Assembly (NCBI GenBank): GCA_035646535.1
Contig: DASRPD010000023.1
Coordinates: 1-13,947, forward strand
Origin: DASRPD01 sp035646535
GTDB taxonomy: Bacteria > Actinomycetota > Acidimicrobiia > IMCC26256 > JANYLB01
Direction of reading: 5' to 3'
Length of the DNA: 13,947 nt
This document shows positions 1 through 8,424 of the stretch, one piece after another; positions within the stretch are counted from its first letter, which is position 1, and each line of letters opens with the position of its first letter. The notes beneath the pieces are model-generated. The model had not been told where the DNA came from. It saw only the letters and a list, made by a program, of their open reading frames with translations, and searched no databases. Both the position numbers and the translations under genes were made by a program.

Positions 1-1
1 G

Positions 2-859
<858 letters not shown>

Positions 860-881
860 CTGGTTTGGCGCGGCCGACCAG
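860..881. terminator. Hairpin between convergent recA and the TSUP gene
   Basis: Directly after the recA stop, CTGGTT pairs with GACCAG (one T-G wobble) and GGC with GCC around a GCG loop, leaving one unpaired T. This gives about 9 bp in 22 nt. There is no T-tract on either strand, as is common in GC-rich actinobacteria, so a bidirectional terminator is inferred from the stem and the tail-to-tail gene arrangement only. Confidence 0.45.
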
Positions 882-889
882 GTGTTGGG

Positions 890-1612
890 TCAGCTCAGGC
901 CACGGATCAACGCGGCCAGCCCGGCGACCGCGGCGAAGCTCAGCACCGCGGGCCGCAGGCTGCGCCCGTGCAGCCACCGGCCGGCCCAAGTGCTGATCAC
1001 GAGCCCGACGAGCAGCGCGGGGAGCAACGTCAGGGTGAGCAGCAGTTGCTCGGCGCGGATCTCGCCGGCGACGGCCAGCGCGGTCGTGGTCATGAGCGCG
1101 CCGATGATGAAGCACATCGCGAGGGTGGCGCGGATCGCCTCGCCGTGATGGTGCTGGTAGAGCAACGCGAGCGGCGGGCCGCTGATCGCGGCCGCGGCGC
1201 CCATGGCGCCGGCGGTCGCGCCCGCCGCGGCCGCGGTGGTTCTGGTCACCCGGACGTGCGTGTGCACCAGGTTGAGGCCGACGGCGACGAGGATCACCGC
1301 GCCGACAACGGCCGTCAGCGTGTCGGTGGCGACGAGCGTCACGACGGCCACGCCCACGCAGACGCCGGGCAGCCACCCGAGCAGGATCCAGGTGACGCCG
1401 TGCCAGTCCACATGTTGGTGTTCTCGCACGGCCATCGTGACCGTGAGGGGCAGCGCCAAGAGGACGACGGCGCCGGGCACGGCGGACGGGTCGATGAGCG
1501 CGATCACGGGCGTGACGACGAGGTTCAGCCCGAAGCCGATCGAGCCCTGCACGAACGAGCCGACCACGACGATGGCCAGGCATGCGGCGAGCTCCCAGCC
1601 GGAAAGATGCAC
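890..1612 (-). CDS. TSUP-family (TauE/SafE-like) membrane permease
   Basis: A 240-residue, strongly hydrophobic protein with about seven or eight predicted membrane segments (roughly residues 6-25, 30-40, 47-60, 72-95, 100-117, 128-150, 161-182, 188-208 and 220-236). The first hairpin, GSFVQGSIGFGLNLVVTPVI, and the second-half ISGPPLALLY fit the duplicated TSUP fold (Pfam TauE, a sulfite/organosulfonate exporter-like family). Family members move sulfite, sulfoacetate or other small anions; the substrate here cannot be told. The chosen start is GTG at 1612, just before the first membrane segment. The frame stays open far upstream, but that part lies antisense to rsgA and looks unlike protein. 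The gene is divergent from rsgA and convergent with recA, so it is probably a single-gene unit. A GAGACT hexamer 8 nt before the GTG could be a weak leaderless -10. Confidence 0.82.
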   Translation of the reverse strand: MHLSGWELAACLAIVVVGSFVQGSIGFGLNLVVTPVIALIDPSAVPGAVVLLALPLTVTMAVREHQHVDWHGVTWILLGWLPGVCVGVAVVTLVATDTLTAVVGAVILVAVGLNLVHTHVRVTRTTAAAAGATAGAMGAAAAISGPPLALLYQHHHGEAIRATLAMCFIIGALMTTTALAVAGEIRAEQLLLTLTLLPALLVGLVISTWAGRWLHGRSLRPAVLSFAAVAGLAALIRGLS

Positions 1613-1663
1613 GGTGGGGGAGTCTCGCGTGCGAGGAGGCGGCGACGCCGCTCCAAGGCGCGC

Positions 1664-1669
1664 TACCGT
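1664..1669 (+). promoter_or_regulatory. Candidate -10 element for rsgA
   Basis: TACCGT fits the actinobacterial TANNNT -10. Transcription would begin near 1676 and give a leader of about 30 nt containing the purine-rich AGAGGGA (1694-1700) just before the GTG at 1706. No convincing -35 is visible at the expected distance. Confidence 0.4.
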
Positions 1670-1705
1670 GGGTTCAGTGCTGGGGAGCTTCGCAGAGGGA
1701 TCCCT

Positions 1706-2713
1706 GTGCTGAATGATCTCGAGCCGCTCGCGCCCTTCGGAGCCGACGAGCGCGTCGTCACCCTCCTCCGTTCCTCGCTCGAGCCGGCGCACGTACCGGG
1801 ACGGGTCGTGCGTGTCGATCGTGACCGCTGCATCGTCGTCGGCCCCCTCGGAACCGAGCCGGCCTTCGCGAACCCCCTGCCCGCGGTCGGTGACTGGGTC
1901 GGTCTCGTGCCGGCCGTTGCCGAGACGGGCACGCCCGCCTCGGTCGCGGTGGTGCTCGCACGCCGGTCGGAGCTGAGGCGGGGGGAGCAGGTCGTGGCCG
2001 CGAACGTCGACGTCGTCTTCGTCGTCACAGGCCTCGATCGAGAGCCGAACCTCAATCGGCTCGAGCGCGCGCTCGCCCTCGCCTGGGACAGCGGGGCGCG
2101 ACCGGTCGTCGTGCTCAACAAGCGGGACCGGGTCGACGATTTCGAGGCCGTCGCCGGCGGCATCCGCAGCCGCCTTGGTTCGGTCGACGTCGTGCCGGTC
2201 AGCGGGCAGAGCGGCGACGGGGTGGCATCGCTCGCCGACGTGCTGCGGCCCGCCGCCACGGGTGTGTTCGTCGGGGCGTCGGGCGTCGGCAAGTCGACGC
2301 TCATGAACCGGCTCACCGACGGGCCGGTGGCCTCCGTGGGCCCGGTGCGCGAGAGCGATCGCAAGGGGCGCCACACGACGACGTCCCGGTCCCTCGTTCT
2401 CGTACCGAGCGGCGGGGTGCTCATCGACACGCCGGGTGTCCGGAGCCTGCGGCTCGGCGATGCCGGTGACGGCGTCACGCTCGGCTTTCCCGAGATCGAG
2501 GAGCTGGGTCGCGGGTGCCGTTTCCGCGACTGCTCCCACGATGTGGAGCCGGGCTGTGCCGTGCTCGCCGCCGTCGATGCAGGCGAGCTGGGTTCCGAGC
2601 GGTTCGCGAGCTGGCAGAAGCTCAGCCGCGAGGCCGCCCTCGAGGCCCGGAACGCCGACAGCGCCGAGGCGCGGAGGAGACCCGGAGGTGGAAGACCATC
2701 CACGAGCCGATGA
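1706..2713 (+). CDS. rsgA: Small ribosomal subunit biogenesis GTPase RsgA
   Basis: RsgA is a circularly permuted GTPase that checks late maturation of the 30S ribosomal subunit. The motif order is the permuted one: G4 NKRD at 138-141, G1 P-loop GASGVGKST at 190-198, G3 DTPG at 241-244. An N-terminal OB-like region comes first (PGRVVRVDRDRCIVVGP). A C-terminal zinc knuckle follows with C271, C276, H278 and C284 (C-x4-C-x-H-x5-C). At 335 residues the length is normal. The GTG at 1706 was chosen because AGAGGGA ends 5 nt upstream and the protein then starts close to the usual N-terminus. The frame is open further upstream only as antisense to the transporter gene. miaB begins 31 bp downstream, probably with its own promoter. 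RsgA is not usually beside recA in the order I know from model actinobacteria. Confidence 0.93.
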   Translation: MLNDLEPLAPFGADERVVTLLRSSLEPAHVPGRVVRVDRDRCIVVGPLGTEPAFANPLPAVGDWVGLVPAVAETGTPASVAVVLARRSELRRGEQVVAANVDVVFVVTGLDREPNLNRLERALALAWDSGARPVVVLNKRDRVDDFEAVAGGIRSRLGSVDVVPVSGQSGDGVASLADVLRPAATGVFVGASGVGKSTLMNRLTDGPVASVGPVRESDRKGRHTTTSRSLVLVPSGGVLIDTPGVRSLRLGDAGDGVTLGFPEIEELGRGCRFRDCSHDVEPGCAVLAAVDAGELGSERFASWQKLSREAALEARNADSAEARRRPGGGRPSTSR

Positions 2714-2730
2714 GGGGTTGGCACCGCTCG

Positions 2731-2736
2731 TAGACT
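2731..2736 (+). promoter_or_regulatory. Candidate leaderless -10 for miaB
   Basis: TAGACT ends 8 nt before the miaB GTG at 2745, so transcription would start at or beside the start codon. No Shine-Dalgarno sequence lies at normal spacing; the nearest purine run, GAGGGG at 2712-2717, is about 27 nt away. The same layout precedes dapC and nrdR in this window. Confidence 0.5.
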
Positions 2737-2744
2737 CATCGGTC

Positions 2745-4106
2745 GTGACCCAATCGCCGCCCCGGCGCTTTCACGTCCGCACCTACGGCTGTCAGATGAA
2801 CGAGCACGACTCGGAGCGTGTCGCGGGCCTGCTCGTCGAAACGGGGATGGAACCCACCGATCGGCTGGAAGACGCCGACGTCATCGTCCTGAACACCTGC
2901 TGTGTCCGTGAGAATGCCGACAACAAGCTGTACGGCCACCTCGGCCGGCTCAAGTCCCTGAAGGCCGCCCGACCGGATCTCCAGATCGCCGTCGGAGGCT
3001 GTCTGGCTCAGAAGGACCGGGAGCAGATCATCGAGCGGGCCGGCCACGTCGATGTGGTGTTCGGCACCCACAACCTGGAGCGCGCCCCCGCGTTGCTCGA
3101 CGCGGCCCGCGAATCGGGTGCACCGGCGGTCGAGATCGCCGAGGAGCACGCCGCCTATCCGTCGGCGCTGCCCGCGGCCCGCGAGGTTGCCCACCACGCG
3201 TGGGTGACGATCCAGATCGGCTGTGACAACTCGTGCGCGTTCTGCATCGTGCCGAGCGTGCGGGGTCGGGAGGTGAGCCGCCGGCTGGGTGACGTCGTGC
3301 GCGAGGTCACCCAGCTCGCGGTCGACGGTGTCACCGAGGTCACACTCCTCGGTCAGAACGTCAACTCCTATGGCCGTGACCTCGGAGCCGGTCAGTACCG
3401 ACCGCAGTTCGCCGACCTGCTGCGCGCCCTCGACGCGGTCGATGGCATCGAGCGGATCCGGTTCACGTCGCCGCATCCGAAGGATCTGCGCGCCGAGACG
3501 ATCGCTGCGATGGCGGAATGTCCGGCGGTGTGTGAGCACCTCCACCTTCCGTTGCAGGCCGGCAGTGATCGGGTGCTCGCGACGATGCATCGCGGCTATA
3601 CCGCGGCGCGGTACCTGGGTCGTCTTGCCGCGGCTCGTGCCGCGGTGGATGATCTCGCGGTCACGACGGACCTCATCGTCGGTTTTCCCGGTGAGACCGA
3701 TGCCGACTTCGAGGACACGCTCGCGGTGGTGGACGAAGCGGGCTACGACGCGGCCTACACGTTCGTGTTCTCACCGCGTCCCGGTACCGAGGCTGCCGAA
3801 CGCGTGGATGAGTTCGTGGCCGACGACGTTGTCCGAGACCGCATGGAACGGCTCACCGCGCTTGTCGAACGGCACGCGCTCGCCCATTATGAAGCACGGG
3901 TGGGCAAGGTCGAAGAAGTCCTGATCGAAGGCCCGTCCAAGAGGGACCCGCTGGTGCTCGCCGGTCGGACCCGCCAGAACAAGCTCGTGCACCTTCGCGC
4001 CGATGCCGCCGCCGGGGCTCGACTCGACGTGCGGATCACCGGCGCGGCACCGCACTGGCTGGCCGGCGAGCCCGCCCGCGTGCGGATCCCGGTCCGAGCG
4101 GAGTAG
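2745..4106 (+). CDS. miaB: tRNA-2-methylthio-N6-adenosine methylthiotransferase MiaB
   Basis: MiaB is a radical-SAM methylthiotransferase that converts i6A37 of tRNAs to ms2i6A37. The N-terminal MTTase domain begins RTYGCQMNEHDSERV and holds the auxiliary-cluster cysteines C16, C52 and C86. The radical-SAM motif C160-x3-C164-x2-C167 lies in GCDNSCAFCIVPSVRG. Later family motifs include LLGQNVNSYG, FTSPHP and TTDLIVGFPGET. A C-terminal TRAM-like stretch runs over about residues 385-450 (EVLIEGPSKRDPLVLAGRT). Its 453 residues are a normal length. The GTG at 2745 puts the conserved RTYGCQMN at the usual distance from the N-terminus and sits behind a TAGACT box. An in-frame GTG at 2688, overlapping the end of rsgA, is the main alternative. 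The gene is followed after 2 bp by miaA, which makes the i6A substrate, so the pair acts in sequence on the same nucleotide. Confidence 0.96.
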   Translation: MTQSPPRRFHVRTYGCQMNEHDSERVAGLLVETGMEPTDRLEDADVIVLNTCCVRENADNKLYGHLGRLKSLKAARPDLQIAVGGCLAQKDREQIIERAGHVDVVFGTHNLERAPALLDAARESGAPAVEIAEEHAAYPSALPAAREVAHHAWVTIQIGCDNSCAFCIVPSVRGREVSRRLGDVVREVTQLAVDGVTEVTLLGQNVNSYGRDLGAGQYRPQFADLLRALDAVDGIERIRFTSPHPKDLRAETIAAMAECPAVCEHLHLPLQAGSDRVLATMHRGYTAARYLGRLAAARAAVDDLAVTTDLIVGFPGETDADFEDTLAVVDEAGYDAAYTFVFSPRPGTEAAERVDEFVADDVVRDRMERLTALVERHALAHYEARVGKVEEVLIEGPSKRDPLVLAGRTRQNKLVHLRADAAAGARLDVRITGAAPHWLAGEPARVRIPVRAE

Positions 4107-4108
4107 CG

Positions 4109-5032
4109 CTGCATCTCGCCCTCGTCGGCCCGACCGCTTCGGGCAAGTCCCAGCTCGCGCTGGAGGTCGCTCGTCGGCTCGGCGACGTCGAGATCGTCTC
4201 GCTCGACTCGATGCAGGTGTACCGCGGGATGGATATCGGCACCGCCAAGCCGACCGTTTACGAACGAGCCGAGGTTCCACATCATCTCGTTGACGTCGCC
4301 GATCGGGCCGAGGACTGGTCGGCGGTGCGCACGCAGCGGGCGGCCTACGACGCGATCGCGGCCATCGAGGCTCGCGGCCGACGCGCGCTCCTGGTCGGTG
4401 GCACCGGGCTGTACGTGCAGGCCGTCGTCGACCGCCTCGAGTTTCCCGCCGAAGACCTCGCGGTGCGCGACGAGCTGGAGCGTCGGGCGGCCGAACCCGG
4501 TGGCATCGCCGCGGCCTACGAGGACCTGACCCGCGCCGACCCGACCGCCGCGGCCCGGATCGACCCGCACAACGGACGCCGGATCGTGCGCGCGCTCGAA
4601 GTCATCCGGACCACGGGCCGGCCCTTCTCGTCGTTCGGGCCGGGGGTCGGCGCCTACGGTCCCCCGGTCCTGTCCGTGATCATGATCGGTGTCTGGACCG
4701 CTCGTACCGTCCTGGTCCGACGCATCGCGGCGCGGGTCGAGGCGATGCGTGCCGCCGGCCTCGCGGATGAGGTCGCGGCCCTTGCAACCTCGCCGATGTC
4801 GCGTACCGCCGGTCAGGCCATCGGCTACCGCGAGCTGGCTGCACACTTTCGCGGTGCGTCCGATGCCCCCACGCTCGACGAGGCGTTCTCGGCGACGATC
4901 CGGCGAACCCGATCGTTTGCCCGGCGCCAACGCATGTGGTTCGGCCGCGACCCTCGGATCACTTGGTTGGCTGCCGGGGAGAATCCGGACGCGCTCACCC
5001 CCGCGGTCCTGGCAGTCTGGTCCCACCTATGA
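4109..5032 (+). CDS. miaA: tRNA dimethylallyltransferase MiaA
   Basis: MiaA transfers a dimethylallyl group from DMAPP to A37 of tRNAs reading UNN codons, giving i6A, which MiaB then modifies. Seen: P-loop GPTASGKS at residues 7-14, DSMQVYRGMDIGTAKPT, the LLVGGTGLYVQAVVD motif, AIGYREL, and the C-terminal RRTRSFARRQRMWF. The P-loop lies upstream of the first ATG in this frame (4211), so that ATG cannot be the start. No ATG, GTG or TTG lies in frame nearby on the upstream side. CTG at 4109, 2 bp after the miaB stop, would give (M)HLALVGPTASGKS, the usual family N-terminus, and 307 residues in total. A CTG start is therefore inferred. The stop overlaps the dapF start as ATGA. Function is certain and the start is moderately sure. 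Confidence 0.93.
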   Translation: MHLALVGPTASGKSQLALEVARRLGDVEIVSLDSMQVYRGMDIGTAKPTVYERAEVPHHLVDVADRAEDWSAVRTQRAAYDAIAAIEARGRRALLVGGTGLYVQAVVDRLEFPAEDLAVRDELERRAAEPGGIAAAYEDLTRADPTAAARIDPHNGRRIVRALEVIRTTGRPFSSFGPGVGAYGPPVLSVIMIGVWTARTVLVRRIAARVEAMRAAGLADEVAALATSPMSRTAGQAIGYRELAAHFRGASDAPTLDEAFSATIRRTRSFARRQRMWFGRDPRITWLAAGENPDALTPAVLAVWSHL

Positions 5033-5856
5033 CCCGATTCACCAAGCTTCACGCCACCGGCAACGACTTCCTCGTGACCCGCGCGCCGCTCACCGCCGCC
5101 CAGGTCTCGGCGGCGTGCGAGCGTCACCGGGGGATCGGCGCCGACGGCGTCATCATCCTCGGTGACGCCGAACCCGCCAACGGCGCCGACGCCACGATGC
5201 TGCTGCGCAACGCCGACGGCGTGACCGCCGAGATGAGTGGCAACGGCATCCGCTGCCTTGCCTGGGTTGCCCGCCGCGACGGACTCGGCACCGAGGACCG
5301 ACTTGTCGTCGACACCGGCGGTGGCCGCAGGACCGTCGAGCTCGACGTCGATCCCACCACGGGTGACGTCCGCCACGCCACCGTCGACATGGGCCCCGTC
5401 ACCTTCGACCCGCCCGCGATTCCGATCACGGCCGCCAGTCCGTTCGAGCTCGAAGCCGAGTTCCACGGCGTCACCTACCGCGGCGACGCTGCCGGGATGG
5501 GAAACCCACACCTGGTGCTCTTCGTCGACGATCCCGACGCCGCACGAGTCACCCAGCACGGGCCACACCTGGAGCGCGACGACCGATTCCCGAACCGAAC
5601 CAACGTCGAGTTCGTCGCGCTCACCGCGGTCGACGAGCTGACCGTGCGGACCTGGGAGCGAGGCGTCGGCGAGACGCTGAGCTGTGGAACCGGGGCCTGC
5701 GCGGCCGCGGCGGTCGCCCATCGGCGCGGTCTCGTCGGCACCGATATCGTCGTCCACGAGCTCGGGGGTGACCTGCGAGTCGAGCTCACCGGCGAGACCA
5801 TCCGCCTCGGCGGTGGCGTGACCCACGTGTTCGATGTCGACTGGGCGGTCCCATGA
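5029..5856 (+). CDS. dapF: Diaminopimelate epimerase DapF (first catalytic Cys replaced by Ser)
   Basis: DapF interconverts LL- and meso-diaminopimelate, the last step before lysine and peptidoglycan cross-link precursor. It normally uses a cysteine pair as acid and base. The 275-residue protein opens with FTKLHATGNDFLVT. The second active-site motif is intact: E210-RGVGETLS-C219-GTGACA. The first motif, usually NADGS-x4-CGNG-x-R, reads NADGVTAEMSGNGIRC: Ser70 stands where the catalytic Cys is expected, and the nearest Cys is C76. The rest of the fold and length are normal, and the dap context argues it is active. Possibly this is a lineage variant using Ser or C76, or an altered mechanism. 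The ATG overlaps the miaA stop by 4 bp (ATGA) and its own stop overlaps hflX in the same way, so translation is likely coupled. Confidence 0.94.
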   Translation: MTRFTKLHATGNDFLVTRAPLTAAQVSAACERHRGIGADGVIILGDAEPANGADATMLLRNADGVTAEMSGNGIRCLAWVARRDGLGTEDRLVVDTGGGRRTVELDVDPTTGDVRHATVDMGPVTFDPPAIPITAASPFELEAEFHGVTYRGDAAGMGNPHLVLFVDDPDAARVTQHGPHLERDDRFPNRTNVEFVALTAVDELTVRTWERGVGETLSCGTGACAAAAVAHRRGLVGTDIVVHELGGDLRVELTGETIRLGGGVTHVFDVDWAVP

Positions 5857-7172
5857 GCGCCACGCCGCGTCGGGCCGCGCGTCAGCGGCGTCGGCTCACC
5901 GCCACCGAGGTCGATCTCGCGGTCGTTCGTCAGCGAGCGTTGCTCGTGGGCACGACCGTCGGCACTGGTGACCTGGAGACGACCGAGGCAAGCTCGGCCG
6001 AGCTGGCTCGTCTGGCCGACACCGCGGGTGCCGATCCGGCCCACACCGAGCTCCAACGGCGCACAGCTCCCGACCCGGCGACCTACGTCGGCTCGGGCAA
6101 GGTCGCCGAGCTCCGGCAGATGTCCGACGCGCTGGACATCGACGTCGTGATCTTCGACGACGAGCTCACACCCGCGCAGCAACGCAATCTCGAACAGCAG
6201 CTCGGCCGGGACGTCGTCGATCGCGTCGCGCTGATCCTCGATATCTTCGCCCAGCACGCGACCAGCCGGGCCGGGATGATCCAGGTCGAGCTCGCGCAGC
6301 TCCGCTATCATCTCCCTCGCCTGCGTGGCCGCGGCCATCAGCTGAGCCAGCAGGCCGCAGGCATCGGCACCCGTGGTCCCGGTGAGACCAAGCTCGAGGT
6401 CGACCGGCGGCGAATCCAACGGCGGATCACCCAGCTCGAACGGGACCTCGACCGGGTCGCCGGCGCCCGCGCCACTCAACGCAAGGCCCGCGGCCGCGGT
6501 GCACGGTCAGCGATCGCGCTGGTCGGCTACACCAACGCGGGCAAGTCGACGTTGCTCAACCGGCTCTCGCACGCCGATGTCGTGGTCGAGGACCGGCTGT
6601 TCTCGACGCTCGATCCGACTGTTCGCCAGGTGCGCCTGCCGGGAGGCGAGACCGTGCTGATGTCCGACACGGTCGGGTTCATCCGTCGGCTTCCGCACCA
6701 GGTCGTCGAGGCGTTCCGCTCCACGCTCGAAGAGGTCGCGGCCGCGGACTACTGCGTCCACGTCGTCGATGCGACGAATGCCGACGACGCGCAGTGTCAG
6801 ATCGAGGCGGTGCGCACGGTGTTGGCTGAGATAGGAGCGGACAATGTTCCCGAGCTCCTGGTCGCCAACCAGGCGGACCGGGCTGATCCCGACGAGCTGC
6901 GGGGCGTGCTCGCGGCCAATCCCGGCGCGATCGCCGTGTCGGCGGTGACCGGTGAGGGTGTCCCGGAGCTCCTCGAGACCCTGGCCCGTCGGTTGCGCGC
7001 GCTGGCTGAGATCATTGAGCTCGCTATCCCGTATGACCGCGGCGACGTGCTCGCGGCGCTGCACCGTGAGGGCGAGGTGCTCGTCGAGGTGCACGAGGAT
7101 CGAGGCATGCGCGTACGGGCCCGCCTGCCCGCGGAGGTCGTCAGCCGGTACCGGGATCTGCTCGCCGGGTGA
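5853..7172 (+). CDS. hflX: GTPase HflX
   Basis: HflX is a ribosome-associated GTPase that splits stalled 70S ribosomes under stress. Its N-terminal HflX domain contains LRQMSDALDIDVVIFDDELT, the nucleotide-independent motif RAGMIQVELAQLRYHLPRL, and the glycine-rich RGPGETKLEVDRRRI. A basic helical linker follows, then the G domain: G1 GYTNAGKS at 225-232 and G3 DTVGFIRRLPHQVVEAFRST. The expected G4 NKxD reads N339-Q-A-D342 (VANQADRAD), which replaces the guanine-contacting lysine. The C-terminal SAVTGEGVPELL matches G5 (SAxTG). At 439 residues the length is normal. The ATG overlaps the dapF stop (ATGA). miaA-dapF-hflX is a familiar actinobacterial string. The next gene starts 35 bp on, with its own -10-like box. 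Confidence 0.95.
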   Translation: MSATPRRAARQRRRLTATEVDLAVVRQRALLVGTTVGTGDLETTEASSAELARLADTAGADPAHTELQRRTAPDPATYVGSGKVAELRQMSDALDIDVVIFDDELTPAQQRNLEQQLGRDVVDRVALILDIFAQHATSRAGMIQVELAQLRYHLPRLRGRGHQLSQQAAGIGTRGPGETKLEVDRRRIQRRITQLERDLDRVAGARATQRKARGRGARSAIALVGYTNAGKSTLLNRLSHADVVVEDRLFSTLDPTVRQVRLPGGETVLMSDTVGFIRRLPHQVVEAFRSTLEEVAAADYCVHVVDATNADDAQCQIEAVRTVLAEIGADNVPELLVANQADRADPDELRGVLAANPGAIAVSAVTGEGVPELLETLARRLRALAEIIELAIPYDRGDVLAALHREGEVLVEVHEDRGMRVRARLPAEVVSRYRDLLAG

Positions 7173-7195
7173 TTCGTCGGTGAGGATCGCGCCGG

Positions 7196-7201
7196 TAGGC
7201 T
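7196..7201 (+). promoter_or_regulatory. Candidate leaderless -10 for dapC
   Basis: TAGGCT is followed by 6 nt (CGGTTC) and then the GTG of dapC at 7208, giving a probable leaderless transcript. At a 17-nt spacing the -35 would be TTCGTC (7173-7178), which is weak. The 35-bp gap after hflX has no clear Shine-Dalgarno sequence near the GTG. Confidence 0.5.
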
Positions 7202-7207
7202 CGGTTC

Positions 7208-8368
7208 GTGGTCGCTCGTGGCTTCGTCCCCCCGCCGTATCCGCAGGACCGTCTCGTGGTTTTGCGTCGGCTGGCGGACGCACGACCCGGCGGAGTGGTG
7301 GACTGCTCCGTGGGCACCCCGATCGACCCTCTGCCCGAGGTGGCGCGGCGTGCCCTGGTGGAATCAGCGCCGGCAGCGACCGGCTACCCGCCCTCGATCG
7401 GGTCACCGGCTCTGCGTGAGGCGGCGGCCGGCTGGATCGACCGACGCTTCGGCGTCACCATCGGTGCCGACGACGTCATCGCCTGCATCGGTACCAAGGA
7501 GATGGTCGCCTCGCTCCCCAAGTTGTTGCACCTGCGCAACCCGACGCGCGACACGATCCTGTACCCGGCGGTCTCGTATCCGACGTACGACATGGGCGCC
7601 CAGCTCGCGGGTCTTCGGGCGGTGGCCGTTCCGGTCGATACGGATTGGCGACTCGATCTGTCGCGCGTCGCACCCGACGACGCGCAGCGGGCCCTCATCC
7701 TGTGGCTGAACGAGCCCGCGAACCCCACCGGAGCGACGATGGGTGCGGCGCGTGTGCAGGACGCGGTCGCGTGGGCCCGGGCCCGCGGCATCGTCGTGGC
7801 GAGCGACGAGTGCTACGCCGAGTTCACGTTCGATGCCGATGGCACACCCGGAGTGCCGGCCACCGTGCTGCACGCCGGTGCCGACGGTGTGCTCGCGGTC
7901 CACTCGCTGTCGAAGCGGTCCAACATGGCCGGCCTGCGCGCCGGTTTCGTGGCGGGGGATCCTGAGCTCGTGGGCTACCTCGGTGAGGTCCGCAAGCACG
8001 CCGGTTTGATGGTGCCCGCACCAGTGCAGGCCGCGGCGGCGGCCGCGCTGGGTGACGACGCGCACGTCGATGCGCAGCGGGCTCGCTACGCGCAACGCCG
8101 GGCGCTGGTCCTCGACGGGCTCGATCCCCTCGGCTTCCTGCACGACGGCGGCCCGTCCACCTTCTACCTGTGGCTGCGCGGCGCCGAGGGTACCGACGAT
8201 GGTTGGGAGCTCGCGGGTCGTCTGGCCGAGGCGGGCACGCTCGTCGCGCCGGGAGATCTCTACGGGCCCGGGGGTGCAGATCACGTCCGACTCTCGCTGA
8301 CCCAACCGATCGACCGGCTCGAGCTGGCGCTCGATCGGCTCACCCGATCCGCTGCCGGCGCAGCCTGA
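7208..8368 (+). CDS. dapC: Succinyldiaminopimelate transaminase DapC
   Basis: A PLP-dependent class I/II aminotransferase that makes N-succinyl-LL-diaminopimelate from N-succinyl-2-amino-6-ketopimelate, with glutamate as amino donor. Seen: DCSVGTPIDPLPEVARRAL near the N-terminus, GYPPSIGSPALREAAAGWI, the NEPANPTGAT loop, SDECYAEF, and the PLP lysine K236 in HSLSKRSNMAGLRAGFVAGD. Its 386 residues are slightly longer than the roughly 360-370 usual for actinobacterial DapC. Fold alone does not separate DapC from related ArgD or AspC-like enzymes. The call rests on the DapC-like N-terminus and on dapD and dapE directly downstream. The GTG at 7208 directly follows a TAGGCT box. A 56-bp gap separates it from dapD. 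Confidence 0.9.
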   Translation: MVARGFVPPPYPQDRLVVLRRLADARPGGVVDCSVGTPIDPLPEVARRALVESAPAATGYPPSIGSPALREAAAGWIDRRFGVTIGADDVIACIGTKEMVASLPKLLHLRNPTRDTILYPAVSYPTYDMGAQLAGLRAVAVPVDTDWRLDLSRVAPDDAQRALILWLNEPANPTGATMGAARVQDAVAWARARGIVVASDECYAEFTFDADGTPGVPATVLHAGADGVLAVHSLSKRSNMAGLRAGFVAGDPELVGYLGEVRKHAGLMVPAPVQAAAAAALGDDAHVDAQRARYAQRRALVLDGLDPLGFLHDGGPSTFYLWLRGAEGTDDGWELAGRLAEAGTLVAPGDLYGPGGADHVRLSLTQPIDRLELALDRLTRSAAGAA

Positions 8369-8424
8369 ACGCTCGACCACGCGAGACCGATGCACAAACG
8401 ACCAAGGAACGGAGCACACACCCG

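Noticed and set aside
968..1705. Plus-strand extension upstream of rsgA giving a 581-residue frame
   Set aside because: It is antisense to the TSUP gene, has low-complexity Arg/Gly/Asp composition and no family match; rsgA begins normally at GTG 1706.
1613..2539. Long minus-strand open frame (549 aa in total) extending upstream of the TSUP gene across rsgA
   Set aside because: Only the part from 1612 downwards has membrane helices and family motifs; the rest is Arg/Asp/His-rich antisense of rsgA, a GC-rich artefact.
3887..5026. 379-residue minus-strand open frame across miaA and the end of miaB
   Set aside because: It lies wholly opposite miaB and miaA with shadow composition and no motif or ribosome binding site.
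4825..6479. Two minus-strand frames (333 and 334 aa) opposite dapF and hflX
   Set aside because: Antisense shadows of coupled genes; repetitive Val/Gly/Asp composition and no recognisable domain.
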